The notes: generated by a model not told the origin, from the sequence alone. A stretch of 64,000 nt of DNA from Bacillus sp. V3-13 (GCF_002860165.1 NZ_PGUZ01000038.1:1-64000); one strand, 5' to 3'; counted from the first letter of the stretch, positions 1-12,498 are shown. A program made the numbers and translations.

Positions 1-47
1 GACCCGTGGCTTTGCGTCTCCAACTTTCGTCGGATTTGCCTTTATCA
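1..47 (-). ncRNA. Cyclic-di-GMP-I (GEMM) riboswitch, 5' part, cut by window edge
   Basis: Read on the minus strand, the sequence shows AAAGGCAAATCC, then a CCGAC/GTTGG stem closed by a GAAA tetraloop, then GACGCAAAGCCACGGGTC. This order (GGCAAA junction, GNRA-capped helix, GACGCAAAGCC) is that of the first helix and core of class I c-di-GMP aptamers. The second helix and the controlled gene lie to the left of the window. The downstream product is therefore unknown; in Bacillus relatives such switches precede motility, adhesion or exported-protein genes. Confidence 0.78.
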
Positions 48-400
48 TTGGTTAATATTGTTGGATTATGTAACTTTTTACCTGGTCATAATCTTACAAC
101 ATTCGACCTACACTTTCAATATATTCCATGTAATTTTTTGAAAGAAGTAGTCTTTCAGTACCAGAAACATAACCATTAAATATAGTAACAACCGCATTTT
201 TAGTGCGAGTTATTTCAAATTGCCATGAACAAGTCCTCCATGATAACAAAAGACCGAGTCATATCATAGTTCAAGAACTTCCCGACAGATTTCAGGGCTA
301 AGTCCCTCTTAAGAGTAGTTTGCTGCACCAGGCCCTCTGAATTTACCGTCCATTGATATATCATTTCAATATAAATATATTTTTATATGTTTTTACAGAC
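48..400. other. Intergenic stretch, no gene recognised
   Basis: About 350 bases between the partial riboswitch and the terminator of the nuclease gene. It is A+T-rich. One open stretch on the minus strand (about 116-250) has no credible start and matches nothing I recognise. A promoter for the riboswitch transcript is expected here but I cannot place it with confidence. Confidence 0.4.
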
Positions 401-402
401 GG

Positions 403-430
403 TAAAAACCCCTTTCACGATGAAAGGGGT
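403..430 (-). terminator. Rho-independent terminator of the YhcR-like gene
   Basis: A perfect 10-bp stem (ACCCCTTTCA/TGAAAGGGGT) with a 3-nt loop is followed on the minus strand by a run of five T. It lies about 80 bases past the stop codon at 513. Confidence 0.88.
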
Positions 431-512
431 CCTGTCTTTTGCATATTTTGATGATAGACTGATGAATAAACTTCTAAGCTCGTTTCGATCATCAGAAAGC
501 TAGCTTCGTATG

Positions 513-3500
513 CTAAAACCTGTTAAACAATAACCGAAGCAAATAGCGCACGAGTTCCCTTGGATTCGTAATCGCGGATCCATCGGCTTTGAAGAAGTAC
601 CATTTGCCGTTAATTTTTATCAGGCCTGTCTGCATAACGCCTTCAGCATTAAAGTAATATTGTTTGCCGGAAATTTTTTGCAAACCGGTTTGCATGTGCC
701 CTTCAGCATTAAAGTAATACCTTTTTCCTTCGATGTCTGCCCAGCCGGTTTTCATTTCACCGGTTGCCGGGTCAAGATAATAGCGTTTGCCGTCACTGTC
801 GAGCCAGCCGGTCCACATCGCACCACGTGCGTTTGGATCGAGGAAGAACCGTTTTCCATCGAGCTCAAGCCAGCCTGTTTTTAAAGCACCGTCCACATTC
901 GGATCAAGATAATACTTTTTGCCTTCAATCTCAACCCAGCCGGTCTGCTTCACGCCATTTTGATCATAGTAATACCAATTTGCACCTGCTTGAACCCAGC
1001 CAGTTTGCAGCTGCGGTTCTTCACCGGCAATGATGCGGCCTTCCACCGCCGGAGAAACAGGGCTGTTCTTTTCAAAATAAGTGGATAACACTTCATGATC
1101 CACTACGAAAAGCTCCTTAATGCGGCCTTCGTCTTTTGCTTTCTTGAAGACTGTGTAGCCGTCACCGCCATCGGCAACAAATGCGTTGGTTGCAACTGTG
1201 TAAGTCTTCGCCAAGTCAATTTTCTCAAAACCTTTATCAGTTTTGACTTCAATCGACCAGACCCGGTCGCCGGCTGGTTTGGCAGGATCGTATTTAAATT
1301 TCAGGCCGGAAACCTGCATAAATTTGCCCTGCGCCGTTTCAACCTGGCTTACACTGATCTCCAGAGCCTGCCTGATTTCGTCACCAGTCAAATCAAGTGT
1401 TACAAGCTGGTTTTCAAACGGCATGACTGTCAGGATTTCGCCCAATGTGACTTCTCCTGCGTCAATTGAGGCACGAATTCCCCCGCCATTTTGAAAACCA
1501 ATTTGGGTTGGAACTGATTCATTAGCTTTTTGTACCATCGCATCAGCAATCAGATTCCCAAGATTCGTTTCTTTTGTACGGACATCAGCGCGTTCGCCAT
1601 TAAGTACCACATTGGAAGAACCAACGACGGTATTCTTAAGCTCATCAAGCGGAGCTCTTAATTCAGCAACACGGGCTGCCGCCTCTGCATCTGCAGCATA
1701 GTTTTTCAGATCAAGAAGCTGACCGTTGTGAGATTTAATTACCCCTGCCTCATCGAATGAGACATCAAGCAAGCCCAGATAATATAAATATTCGTTAGCC
1801 TGCACGATCAGGGTTGGTTCTGCTTTTTGAACAACTTCAGGTGTTGTCAGTTTTGTATGGGAATGTCCGCCGACAATGACGTCAATTCCATCAACCGTTT
1901 CAGCAAGATCCTGGTCAACATTGTAGCCGAGGTGTGAAAGGGCAATGATTTTATTTACTCCTTCCCCTTCAAGCGCTGTAACGGTTTCTTCAGCTTTTTC
2001 CATTGCATTTTCAAAAACTACGTCATCAGATGGATTCGCAAGGAAAGATGTTTCCTCTGTTGTTAGTCCAAAGATACCAACTTTTTCGCCTTCAATTTCT
2101 TTGACAATGGCCGAATATATGTTTCCGCCTTCTCCAGGACTGCCGATTTGATCTTTAAACAACGGCCCTAATTCAGGATCGGCTGTTACATTTACGTTGG
2201 CACTGACCATTGGGAACGTCGCTTCCTTGATAAAATTCGCAAGCGTTGCGGAATCCTTGTCAAATTCATGGTTTCCGAATGTCATAGCATCATAGCGGAG
2301 CTTATTCATAAATTCAAGGTCAGCCAGACCTTTATATTGTCTGAAATATAACGTCCCTGACATGACATCCCCGGCGTCAAGAAGCAGTGAATTCTCCTTT
2401 TGGCCACGCACTTCGTTTACAGCGGTAATAAGCTTGGGATACTGCTCAACATGTGCATGGCTGTCGTTTGTGTGCATAATCGACAGATCCAGCGGTTTTG
2501 GCCCGGCAGGAGCTTTTGAAAGATCAAGCTGCGCCAGCACAGGATCATGGTCGCTGACCCGGCCATGGGCTTCTGTAAACGGCGAGTTGATATGGACAAT
2601 ATCCACTTCCGCCCGTTCAGCAAGATTGTTGGAGACAAGCAGGTGGTCAAGCACCTGGGAATTGCCTTGATAGTTGTACGTAAATCGTTCCGGAGCAGGA
2701 ACCTTCTCAATCAGATTAGTTAACTCGTTTCCTTTTAATGCCGCCAACGGATTTGAGAATTCAAAATCGTTTAAGTCTCCAAGCACGACCACGTTGGCGT
2801 CTGCATTTTTACTTTTTACATCTGCCACAAAGCTGTTGACGGCTTTGGCAATGTCCATCCGTTGTGCTTCACTGCCAAGCACAGGCGGTTGATTTTTCCC
2901 AAAAATCGGCTCGTCTCCGCCCTTGGAGTTAAAATGGTTTGCAATAACGATGACTTCTTCACCTTTAAAAATGAATTCAGCTGCTAAAGGTTTGCGGCTT
3001 GAAGCAAATGCCGGGTTAGCTGGATCAATTCTCCCGGGATTCAATGTTAGTGAACCATTTTCATAGCCGACAGCCTGTGTTGCAGAACCTTTCGTTCCCT
3101 CTGCCAATGAAACACGGGCAGGATTATAAATGTAACCAACGCGGATGTTTCCGCCAGGCGCGCCACCATCTTGATTGTTTTCCGGGGCAATATCAGTCCA
3201 CTGGTATGCAGGCCCGCCGTTCGCCACGATGGCATCGATAAGAGCCTGGTAGTTTTGTGATGCGTCCGTTGTGCCGTCATTTGTTTCACCGTTATTATCC
3301 TGAACCTCGACCAGTCCGATAATGTCAGGAGTGCCCAGATTTTGAACAATCGATTTAGCGATCTTATCTGTTTTAACCGCATTTGCAGCCGTGTAGTTCT
3401 CCATGTTGTAGGTGGCGACCGTCAGCTTATCTTCATCTTTTGCAATTTGCGATACTTCACGCTCATATTCACTTTCGACAAGCGGCGGAAGAGCTGCTTT

Positions 3501-4685
3501 ATCGGTCAGGATTTTATAATTCTGGAATGAGTAGCTTACTACCCCGGTGACTGTACCATTGAATTTGTCACCTGTTTTGGAAACAAAATTTCTGTCCCCG
3601 AATAACAGGTGAAGTCTTTCCGGATTTGCATTATCCTTTGCAAGCGGAATTCCGCCAGGGGTCGTATATACTTTGCCTTCGACTTTTTCTGTGATGACAG
3701 GAACTTCCCCATATTTTTGCGGTGCGACAGCCGTTGGACTTTCCAACGCTACACGCATACCTTCCAGGCTTTCGTAAAAATCAATTCCATCCTGTTCTGG
3801 ATCAAAAGTGCCGAATTGATCATTATCCACGACCTGTGTTGGAGGCTTGACATCTTTGCCAATCACAAGCGGTGCCGGAAGCTCTTGTCCCGATGCTATT
3901 TTTGTAACAGAACCATCCTGCGCATTGATTTCTGTCATTGCAAGGTCTGTTTGCAGCTTGTCACTGTAACCGTCCAGAACCCACTCTTTAACAAGTCCAT
4001 TGACAGCTACAGAATCTCCTGCCTGTGCATTATGGCTCGGTTTATAAACAAGAATTCCCTCCGATGTTTTCGAGTTTTCATCTGGAGTTGGGTCCTGCAT
4101 ATAGAAATTACTTGCATTCACGACATGGGTGACGATGCCTTCTACACCTTTTACATTCTGGTCCTTGTAAGGAGAATTGTGGCCCGCGCCCTGGATGTCA
4201 TTGATTTCGAGGCCTTCAACACCGGAAAAAGGAGGTGGATCTGCCGGGTCCGATGGAGGCGCTTCAAAGGATATAGCTGACGGACTTTGCAATCCTGGAA
4301 CTCCAAAATAATTCATTAACTTTCCGGTAACAAATACTTGTTTGCCAAGGTTCTCAGGTTTTGAAGCCAATCCAAATTCGCTTCTGTACGCTGAAGTCAG
4401 CTGAACTGGAAGAATTTTTTTAACATCCCGCTCATTTGGACTGTCTGCGATTGCAAAATTTGTATCACTGGTGAAAGGGCCTTCAAATTGATATGACGGA
4501 GCATTGCTTTTTGTATACCCAACGATATACCCCTTCACTGTCGCGGTTCCAGAATTGTTGGCAATCGCCTGTTTAACCGTGATCGGCTCAGCCGCACTGG
4601 CATTCGGTGCGAAAGGGAGGATATAACTTGCTAACAACATCATAATGGCAGTTAATATAAACCATTGTTTCTTGATTATTTTCAA
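513..4685 (-). CDS. Secreted nuclease/5'-nucleotidase (YhcR-like) with C-terminal cell-wall-binding repeats
   Basis: Extracellular, metal-dependent nuclease and nucleotidase, probably for scavenging nucleic acids. Residues below are counted from an upstream ATG at 4700. A signal peptide spans about 6-37, ending in ASA-A. OB-fold-like modules occupy about 40-400. An endonuclease/exonuclease/phosphatase domain lies at about 425-727 (YNMEN, GDLND, SDHDP). A UshA-type metallophosphatase lies at about 738-950 (HTNDSH, GNHEFD, GGHSH), followed by a 5'-nucleotidase C domain at about 1020-1205. Seven TGW...YYxxP/N repeats fill about 1233-1375. Start choice: GGAGG inside the first codons of the ATG frame sits 8 nt before a TTG at 4685, so TTG is the likely start, giving 1390 residues. 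B. subtilis YhcR is known to be sortase-anchored; no such motif is seen here, and the repeats would hold the protein on wall teichoic or choline-like polymers instead (inference). Monocistronic. Confidence 0.9.
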   Translation of the reverse strand: MKIIKKQWFILTAIMMLLASYILPFAPNASAAEPITVKQAIANNSGTATVKGYIVGYTKSNAPSYQFEGPFTSDTNFAIADSPNERDVKKILPVQLTSAYRSEFGLASKPENLGKQVFVTGKLMNYFGVPGLQSPSAISFEAPPSDPADPPPFSGVEGLEINDIQGAGHNSPYKDQNVKGVEGIVTHVVNASNFYMQDPTPDENSKTSEGILVYKPSHNAQAGDSVAVNGLVKEWVLDGYSDKLQTDLAMTEINAQDGSVTKIASGQELPAPLVIGKDVKPPTQVVDNDQFGTFDPEQDGIDFYESLEGMRVALESPTAVAPQKYGEVPVITEKVEGKVYTTPGGIPLAKDNANPERLHLLFGDRNFVSKTGDKFNGTVTGVVSYSFQNYKILTDKAALPPLVESEYEREVSQIAKDEDKLTVATYNMENYTAANAVKTDKIAKSIVQNLGTPDIIGLVEVQDNNGETNDGTTDASQNYQALIDAIVANGGPAYQWTDIAPENNQDGGAPGGNIRVGYIYNPARVSLAEGTKGSATQAVGYENGSLTLNPGRIDPANPAFASSRKPLAAEFIFKGEEVIVIANHFNSKGGDEPIFGKNQPPVLGSEAQRMDIAKAVNSFVADVKSKNADANVVVLGDLNDFEFSNPLAALKGNELTNLIEKVPAPERFTYNYQGNSQVLDHLLVSNNLAERAEVDIVHINSPFTEAHGRVSDHDPVLAQLDLSKAPAGPKPLDLSIMHTNDSHAHVEQYPKLITAVNEVRGQKENSLLLDAGDVMSGTLYFRQYKGLADLEFMNKLRYDAMTFGNHEFDKDSATLANFIKEATFPMVSANVNVTADPELGPLFKDQIGSPGEGGNIYSAIVKEIEGEKVGIFGLTTEETSFLANPSDDVVFENAMEKAEETVTALEGEGVNKIIALSHLGYNVDQDLAETVDGIDVIVGGHSHTKLTTPEVVQKAEPTLIVQANEYLYYLGLLDVSFDEAGVIKSHNGQLLDLKNYAADAEAAARVAELRAPLDELKNTVVGSSNVVLNGERADVRTKETNLGNLIADAMVQKANESVPTQIGFQNGGGIRASIDAGEVTLGEILTVMPFENQLVTLDLTGDEIRQALEISVSQVETAQGKFMQVSGLKFKYDPAKPAGDRVWSIEVKTDKGFEKIDLAKTYTVATNAFVADGGDGYTVFKKAKDEGRIKELFVVDHEVLSTYFEKNSPVSPAVEGRIIAGEEPQLQTGWVQAGANWYYYDQNGVKQTGWVEIEGKKYYLDPNVDGALKTGWLELDGKRFFLDPNARGAMWTGWLDSDGKRYYLDPATGEMKTGWADIEGKRYYFNAEGHMQTGLQKISGKQYYFNAEGVMQTGLIKINGKWYFFKADGSAITNPRELVRYLLRLLFNRF

Positions 4686-5347
4686 GGCCAATTCCTCCAT
4701 ATATAGTAGATTGTTTACTTGTAAATCGATTATTACACCAAGGTTCTAGAGATCATGGCAGAACGAAATCATGAAAATTGACACTAGTCCATTTTGTCGG
4801 AATCATTGCCGGGCACAACTTAGCCTCTGTCTCTTCAAAAAACGACATATTTTAAAACTACAATTTTGTGATTAGTGAACCACCTCTTTATTTGAAAGAG
4901 TGAAATCTTTCATAAGTAATTTTTTCCGTAATCATTTTAAGATAAAAAAAGGCCGGAATCTACAGCTTTTCGTCCATTTACGAATTTTTCATAATATTTT
5001 TACAATATTTAAGAAAAAAGTCCCAAATCCTTATTGTATAAGAAAGTATCCATTTTCCTACTGAAACAAATTAATAGTATCTTTTATCACATCCAAGAAA
5101 AAATTCCTTAAATGTATGGTTGACGATTCATTTGATTGGAACGAAAGAAGCCTCAACTCTTTTTTGTTGAAAGGAATCGAGGCTTTGCATTATGATTAAA
5201 GATTTTTTTCGTTAAAGCGTGTTAGAGAAATGAGGTCTTCCCAGGTTTGGCTCATATTTAAATCAGTTTCTGCTTCCTGTGTTCCATTATATGAGTTAAA
5301 ATGCCTCGTGTTTGTATGAACCTTCCTTTAAATTGTGAGTACTTTTC
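4686..5347. other. Long intergenic region between the nuclease gene and iolR
   Basis: About 660 A+T-rich bases with no open frame I would call a gene. The nuclease promoter must lie near 4700-4800, but no clear sigma-A pair stands out. The only structured element seen is the hairpin at 5148-5185. Confidence 0.4.
5148..5185 (-). terminator. Probable terminator downstream of iolR
   Basis: AAGCCTC/GAGGCTT arms, with an inner CAAC/GTTG pairing and an A-rich interior, form an imperfect hairpin about 165 nt after the iolR stop. The minus-strand tail (CTTTCG) is poor in T, so the call is tentative. Confidence 0.45.
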
Positions 5348-6124
5348 TCAGGAGGTAACCTTAACCTCGGACTCATAAAAAACAAGCTCAATACCGTTCT
5401 CTTTCGCATATTCCTGGTAATTTTCAGCCGGTATCCTATCGGTTATGAGATAATCAATTTCATCCAAACCGCAATAAGTCATCAAAGCATATTTATCAAA
5501 TTTCTGATGATCGACCAGTAAATAAACCTCTGAGCTTCTTTCCACCACTGTTTTCTTCAATTCGCTTTCAAGCGGTGATGAATTCGTCACTCCATTGGAT
5601 ATTGAAATGCCGGTTGAAGCCATGAACGCTTTGTTGATATTATAGTTCTTGATTAAATCCATATTTTTAAAGCTGGCGAACGACTTTGTTTTGCGCTCAA
5701 GCACGCCGCCCGTGGATATCACATTTAAATTCTCATAGGGGAGAGCATTAATCACCACATCGAGATTATTCGTAATAATCGTCACATCTTTTGTTTTCAA
5801 AAACTCGACCATTTCCAATGTTGTCGTCCCTGAATCTATATAAATAATGTCTCCATCTTCAACATAGCCGGCGGCTAATTTACCGATCAATTCCTTTTCG
5901 TGTTGATTGCGTGTTTTTCTTTCGTGAAATGATTCCAGTGTTGTATGGTTCACCGCTACTCCGCCATAAACCTTTTTAATTTCTCCGAGATCAACGAGCT
6001 CCTGAATATCGCGCCTGATCGTGTTTTTCGATACATCAAATACTTCAACCAGTTCATCCAGAGAGACTGTCTGATGCTCAAACACATATTCTTTAATCTG
6101 TCTAATACGTTTTGTTTTTAACAT
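5348..6124 (-). CDS. iolR: Inositol operon repressor IolR (DeoR family)
   Basis: DNA-binding repressor of inositol catabolism. In B. subtilis the inducer is 2-deoxy-5-keto-gluconate 6-phosphate. The protein has an N-terminal DeoR winged helix-turn-helix (VSLDELVEVFDVSKNTIRRDIQ, about residues 20-42, then VYGGV) and a DeoR sensor domain (IYIDSGTTTLEMVEFL) binding a phosphorylated ligand. The start at 6124 is chosen because AAGGGTGG lies 6 nt upstream; it gives 258 residues, near the 251 of the B. subtilis protein. It sits after iolJ on the same strand, separated by a strong hairpin and probably with its own promoter, whereas in B. subtilis iolR is divergent from iolA. Tandem operators matching its published 11-mer consensus occur at the promoters near 18010 and 23300. 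Confidence 0.9.
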   Translation of the reverse strand: MLKTKRIRQIKEYVFEHQTVSLDELVEVFDVSKNTIRRDIQELVDLGEIKKVYGGVAVNHTTLESFHERKTRNQHEKELIGKLAAGYVEDGDIIYIDSGTTTLEMVEFLKTKDVTIITNNLDVVINALPYENLNVISTGGVLERKTKSFASFKNMDLIKNYNINKAFMASTGISISNGVTNSSPLESELKKTVVERSSEVYLLVDHQKFDKYALMTYCGLDEIDYLITDRIPAENYQEYAKENGIELVFYESEVKVTS

Positions 6125-6201
6125 TACCATCCACCCTTGTATACTCTTATGTCCATTCTTGACTTGGTGACTTTTCATTATTTTTCACAAAATATCAGTG
6201 T

Positions 6202-6231
6202 TGTATAGCCAATATATGATCCTTATGACAA
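6202..6231 (-). promoter_or_regulatory. Candidate sigma-A promoter of iolR
   Basis: On the minus strand TTGTCA (6226-6231) and TATACA (6202-6207) are separated by 18 nt, about 75 nt upstream of the iolR start. This would allow iolR expression independent of the iol operon, which ends at the hairpin just upstream. Confidence 0.45.
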
Positions 6232-6345
6232 TTATCCCACTCCCGGCAGGATATTGCCATAGACCATACCACATTGAAATGTCTTATTTTGTAATTCACT
6301 GCCCAACTAACAATCTTTGATATCCAGCCTTGTTAAGAAGCAATA

Positions 6346-6376
6346 GGGATGTCTTACTTCATTTTTAAGACATCCC
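6346..6376 (-). terminator. Hairpin terminator between iolJ and iolR
   Basis: A perfect 11-bp stem (GGGATGTCTTA/TAAGACATCCC) with a 9-nt loop begins 7 nt after the iolJ stop. The minus-strand tail (TATTGCTTCTT) is only moderately T-rich, so some readthrough into iolR is possible. Confidence 0.7.
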
Positions 6377-6383
6377 CCATTTC

Positions 6384-7238
6384 CTATGCTTTAAAACTCG
6401 TTTTAAATTCTTTCATTTTCTCTTTAACGGTTGCCGTGATTGCGTGCCTGCCTGGAGCGATGATTGTTTGCGGATCGTAAACCTGGCTGTCGCTACTCAG
6501 CAATTGGCGGACAGCCTGCGCCCATGCCTGGATGCATTCAGTATTTACATTGATTTTCGCGTGGCCAAGTTCAATCGCCTTCTGGATTTGATAGCCGGGA
6601 ATTCCGGAACCTCCATGCAGGACAAGCGGGATATTCGTCATCTCCGCTATTTGCTTCATCTCGGCAAAACCCAATTTTGGTTCACCCTGATATGGTCCAT
6701 GAACGGAACCAAGCGCGGCTGCCAAAGCATCTATCCCCGTTTCCTGTACAATGCGCAGGCATTCGTCGGGGTCTGCGTATTTGATGCCGCCAGTAATTCC
6801 ATCTTCCGTGCCGCCAACTGATCCAACTTCTGCTTCCACTGACACTTGCTTTGGGCTTGCATAGTCAACAACCTGTTTGGTCATGGCGATATTTTCATCA
6901 ATCGGGTAATGGGAGCCGTCAAACATCACAGAGCTAAACCCTGCATCAATCGCTTGCTTGCATCTTTCCACAGTCCTGCCGTGATCCAGATGCAGCGCCA
7001 CCGGAACGGTTATCGACATTTCTTCTACAAGTCCTTTAATCATGGCCACAATCGTTTTAAAGCCGCCTAAATAATCGACTAGTCTGTCGGAAGCCGCCAC
7101 AATGACAGGAGCGCGTTCTTCTTCAGCAGCCTGCAAAAAAGCTTGTGCCGACTCGAGGTTGTTAATATTATATTGCCCGACTGCGTAGCTGCCTTCTTTC
7201 GCTTTTAAAAGCATTTCTTTCATGGATACCAATGTCAC
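6384..7238 (-). CDS. iolJ: 2-deoxy-5-keto-D-gluconate 6-phosphate aldolase
   Basis: Zinc-dependent class II aldolase. It splits 2-deoxy-5-keto-gluconate 6-phosphate into dihydroxyacetone phosphate and malonic semialdehyde, the last committed step of the inositol pathway. Family motifs are all present: LHLDHG with the catalytic/zinc region, [20 protein letters not shown], and the phosphate-binding KINVNTE. I choose the GTG at 7238 because GGGAGGTG lies 7 nt upstream; an ATG at 7274 has no comparable site. Length 284, close to the roughly 290 of B. subtilis IolJ. Last gene of the iol operon, 36 nt after iolI. Confidence 0.92.
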   Translation of the reverse strand: MTLVSMKEMLLKAKEGSYAVGQYNINNLESAQAFLQAAEEERAPVIVAASDRLVDYLGGFKTIVAMIKGLVEEMSITVPVALHLDHGRTVERCKQAIDAGFSSVMFDGSHYPIDENIAMTKQVVDYASPKQVSVEAEVGSVGGTEDGITGGIKYADPDECLRIVQETGIDALAAALGSVHGPYQGEPKLGFAEMKQIAEMTNIPLVLHGGSGIPGYQIQKAIELGHAKINVNTECIQAWAQAVRQLLSSDSQVYDPQTIIAPGRHAITATVKEKMKEFKTSFKA

Positions 7239-7274
7239 TTCATAGCACCTCCCATCAACAAAATAGCCAATCAT

Positions 7275-8114
7275 TTATGCAAAATCATAATACTTGGTGA
7301 CAACACTAATCGTGGTTTCTTTCGCTGTCTTAATTGCTTCTTCCGCATCCAATTGATAATATTCGGGCCGGAATAATTCAACAGACACCACTTCCGAGAA
7401 ACCAATCTCCTTCAGCGCCGATAAAATGCCGTGCAAGTCAACCGCACCCAAGCCAGGCCAGACCCGGTCTTCATCCGTCAGGAAACCGATTGGAAAATCT
7501 TCCGTATCATCGATATGTAAAATAAAGATTTTCGATCCGTCTGCTTTTTTCAAATCTTCCAGATTCGATCCCATCGCGTGAAAGTGAAAACAATCGAGTA
7601 CCAATCCGACATTTTCACGATTAATGGTTTCGACAATATCGTAAGCCTGGCCGAATGTATTGACTGTACACTGGGGATGGCCGACAAATTCAACTGCTAT
7701 TTTTATCCCGTAAGGCTTTGCAATATCCGACAGCTCTTTCAGCACTTCTACACAGCTGTTTTTAATGTCTTTTTTTAATATTTTTTCTTCCGTTACGAGC
7801 GGAACAGCCACCACATATTTAGCGCCCAGCTTTTGAGCCGTTTCCACCATCTGCTTAAATTCATCGATAATTTCCTTGTAGCCGGCTTCATCGCGGTTAT
7901 TAAAGAAAACTAAAGCATTAAACGCCAACGGCTTTATATGATGCGTATCAAAGAAGCGCGCCAAATCATCAATTGAGTTCTCTTTTAAATATTCGGGCAA
8001 TTTATCCATCGTGCGAATTTCGATATAATCGTAGCCATGTTTGTTGCAATACTCCAAGTCTTTGGCGAGGTTGGAGTTTTCCAATGTCGTAGCTTGGTTA
8101 AAACAAAGTTTCAC
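7275..8114 (-). CDS. iolI: Inosose isomerase IolI (2-keto-myo-inositol isomerase)
   Basis: TIM-barrel sugar phosphate isomerase/epimerase-family enzyme that interconverts 2-keto-myo-inositol and 1-keto-D-chiro-inositol, bringing chiro-inositol into the pathway. The sequence is very like B. subtilis IolI (CFNQATTLENSNL, YDYIEIRTMDKLPEYLK, HIDDTEDFPIGFLTDEDRVWPG). Metal ligands expected for the family are visible as E in AVEFVGHP, D in LVLDCFHFH, H in LHIDD and E in VSVELFRPEYY. GTG at 8114 aligns with the homologue's start; a TTG one codon earlier is also usable with the same AAGGAGAGGG site. Confidence 0.93.
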   Translation of the reverse strand: MKLCFNQATTLENSNLAKDLEYCNKHGYDYIEIRTMDKLPEYLKENSIDDLARFFDTHHIKPLAFNALVFFNNRDEAGYKEIIDEFKQMVETAQKLGAKYVVAVPLVTEEKILKKDIKNSCVEVLKELSDIAKPYGIKIAVEFVGHPQCTVNTFGQAYDIVETINRENVGLVLDCFHFHAMGSNLEDLKKADGSKIFILHIDDTEDFPIGFLTDEDRVWPGLGAVDLHGILSALKEIGFSEVVSVELFRPEYYQLDAEEAIKTAKETTISVVTKYYDFA

Positions 8115-8129
8115 CAAAACCCTCTCCTT

Positions 8130-9002
8130 TTATTGATAGGATGCCATCCCCATGCCTTCTTTGATTTTTTGCAGCATAAATCTGCTTGATTCATCGGCTT
8201 TATCGATCCAGGCAAATACGGAGCTTGTGCAAATGCCGTCAAATTCCATTTCCCTCAGTTTTCTAAAGATCGTGTCGAAATCAACTTCCCCTTCACCGAT
8301 ATTCAAATGCTGGTGAATCGTTGCTTCAGCACCCGGCGGATTGACGATATAACGCAATCCTTGCGCTGCCTTATGGTTGAATGTATCCGCAAATAATACA
8401 TGGGTTAACCGGTTACCGGCATAGTCAAACATTGGCGCAATATCGCCGACGCCGTCATCATAAAAGAATGTATGGGCTGTTGAATAAACAAGGTTGATCC
8501 ACGGCCGGTCAAGGGCACGGATCATATCAACTGCACCTTGGTTGGTTTCAATAAAATCATACGGATGCGCTTGAAGATTTAATTTGACCCCTTCTCGTTC
8601 AAACACCGGGATTAGCTCATCCATCGATTTAATAAATTTTTCTTCACAAATGACGGCTTCATATTTCGAACCGTTAAACTCACTGTTCATCAGATCGACT
8701 TCGAGCTCAACAGCTACTTCAATCGCGCGCTTCCAATTGCGGACGGCCGCCTGGCGCCGTTCTTCATCCGGGCCGGCCCAATAGTATAACGGCAGCAAAG
8801 ATGAAATTTGGACACCGGCGTCTTTCAACCATCTCTTCAGGTTTTTAATTTGTTCTCTATCAACTTTCGGATATTTGTAGAAAGGGCAAAAATCTTCACG
8901 GGGTGACAATTCGATATACTCATAGCCCAATTCCGCTACCTTATCAACCATTTCTTTTAAAGATAATTTCATATACATAGTTGGATCCAAAGCAATTTTC
9001 AC
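8130..9002 (-). CDS. iolH: Inositol operon TIM-barrel protein IolH
   Basis: Sugar phosphate isomerase/epimerase-like TIM barrel, 290 residues. It resembles B. subtilis IolH ([39 protein letters not shown]). IolH is conserved in iol operons, but its exact reaction is not settled; an isomerase or keto-inositol-handling role is inferred from the fold and company. Candidate metal ligands are E in LMNSEFNG, H in LQAHPYDF, H in TAHTFFYDD and H in [10 protein letters not shown]. It lies between iolG and iolI with gaps of 36 and 15 nt and is surely co-transcribed. Confidence 0.85.
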   Translation of the reverse strand: MKIALDPTMYMKLSLKEMVDKVAELGYEYIELSPREDFCPFYKYPKVDREQIKNLKRWLKDAGVQISSLLPLYYWAGPDEERRQAAVRNWKRAIEVAVELEVDLMNSEFNGSKYEAVICEEKFIKSMDELIPVFEREGVKLNLQAHPYDFIETNQGAVDMIRALDRPWINLVYSTAHTFFYDDGVGDIAPMFDYAGNRLTHVLFADTFNHKAAQGLRYIVNPPGAEATIHQHLNIGEGEVDFDTIFRKLREMEFDGICTSSVFAWIDKADESSRFMLQKIKEGMGMASYQ

Positions 9003-9038
9003 TGTTCATTCCTCCGCTTTCTCATTTTTATAAAAATA

Positions 9039-11565
<2,527 letters not shown>

Positions 11566-11591
11566 GTCAATTTCTCCTCCCCTTTCTTTTC

Positions 11592-12482
11592 TCAATGGAC
11601 AAGCAATTTTTCGTCTATATATTTCCGGGTCAATAACGCATATTCCAATGGATTGGCTACAGATGGATCCTGCTCGGCTTCAATCACAATCCACCCCTTG
11701 TAATTGTGATCGAGCAGCTTCTGATACGGTTTTGTAAAATCAATGCAGCCATCTCCAGGCACCGTAAACATCCCGCATAAGAATGACTCACGGAATGACC
11801 TGCCCTCTTTCTTGCATTCATCGAGCACTTTTCTTCTCGCATCTTTAAAATGAACATGTTTAATCCGGTCAATGTGCTTGTTTAATAGAGTCATATAATC
11901 ACCGTCGGAAACGTAGATATGCCCTGTGTCATAAAGTAAATGCACATAGTTTTCATCCGTGTTTTCCATGAGCCGGTCGATTTCGGCCAATGTTTGGATA
12001 CCGGTCCCCATATGATGGTGATAGACTAATTTCAAGCCATATTGCCCGGCGATTTTTCCTAATTCGTTTAATCCCGAACATAACTGCTCCCATTCGGCAT
12101 CGGTGAAGTATGGCTTTTCGGAAAAGACGTTCTTATCGGTACTCTGCACGCTGTAGGTCTGCTCCGAAACCACCGCTACATTCGCATTCACTTCATGCAA
12201 GTATTGGCAATGCTGATGGAAGGCTTTCGTTGCCTCTTCGATGCCGTCACGAATGATAAAACTGCTGAACCACTGGCCTGCGACTTTCAGGTTTCGAAGT
12301 TTGAGTTCTTTGTTTAAGACTTTTGGTTCAGGAAAAAAACCGCCAACTTCGGTCCCTTGAAAACCTGCCACGACAATATCGCTTAATAGTTGCTGCAATG
12401 TATTCTCTGCACCAATTTCCGGCATATCATCATTGCGCCAGCCGATCGGGGCAATGCCCCATAAGATACCTTGATCTTTCAT
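11592..12482 (-). CDS. iolE: Inosose dehydratase
   Basis: Dehydrates 2-keto-myo-inositol to 3D-(3,5/4)-trihydroxycyclohexane-1,2-dione, using a divalent metal in a TIM barrel. The characteristic N-terminus [17 protein letters not shown] is followed by [35 protein letters not shown] and IEAEQDP, which carry the expected metal ligands. An open frame runs 43 codons further upstream into iolD, but AGGGGAC lies 7 nt before the ATG at 12482, giving 296 residues against 297 in B. subtilis. Gap to iolD is 16 nt. Confidence 0.95.
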   Translation of the reverse strand: MKDQGILWGIAPIGWRNDDMPEIGAENTLQQLLSDIVVAGFQGTEVGGFFPEPKVLNKELKLRNLKVAGQWFSSFIIRDGIEEATKAFHQHCQYLHEVNANVAVVSEQTYSVQSTDKNVFSEKPYFTDAEWEQLCSGLNELGKIAGQYGLKLVYHHHMGTGIQTLAEIDRLMENTDENYVHLLYDTGHIYVSDGDYMTLLNKHIDRIKHVHFKDARRKVLDECKKEGRSFRESFLCGMFTVPGDGCIDFTKPYQKLLDHNYKGWIVIEAEQDPSVANPLEYALLTRKYIDEKLLVH

Positions 12483-12498
12483 CATTTGTCCCCTTCTC

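Noticed and set aside
116-250. Minus-strand open stretch of about 40 codons (containing FEITRTKNAVVTIFNGYV)
   Set aside because: It reads somewhat like protein but has no start codon or ribosome site, and I cannot place it in a family.
3609-4280. 223-codon plus-strand open frame opposite the nuclease gene
   Set aside because: Antisense shadow of a well-supported coding sequence; the composition is not protein-like and there are no motifs.
6325-6345. A single IolR-like 11-mer (ATATCAAAGAT on the minus strand) upstream of iolR
   Set aside because: Only 9 of 11 positions match and no adjacent second copy is present, unlike the two tandem sites.
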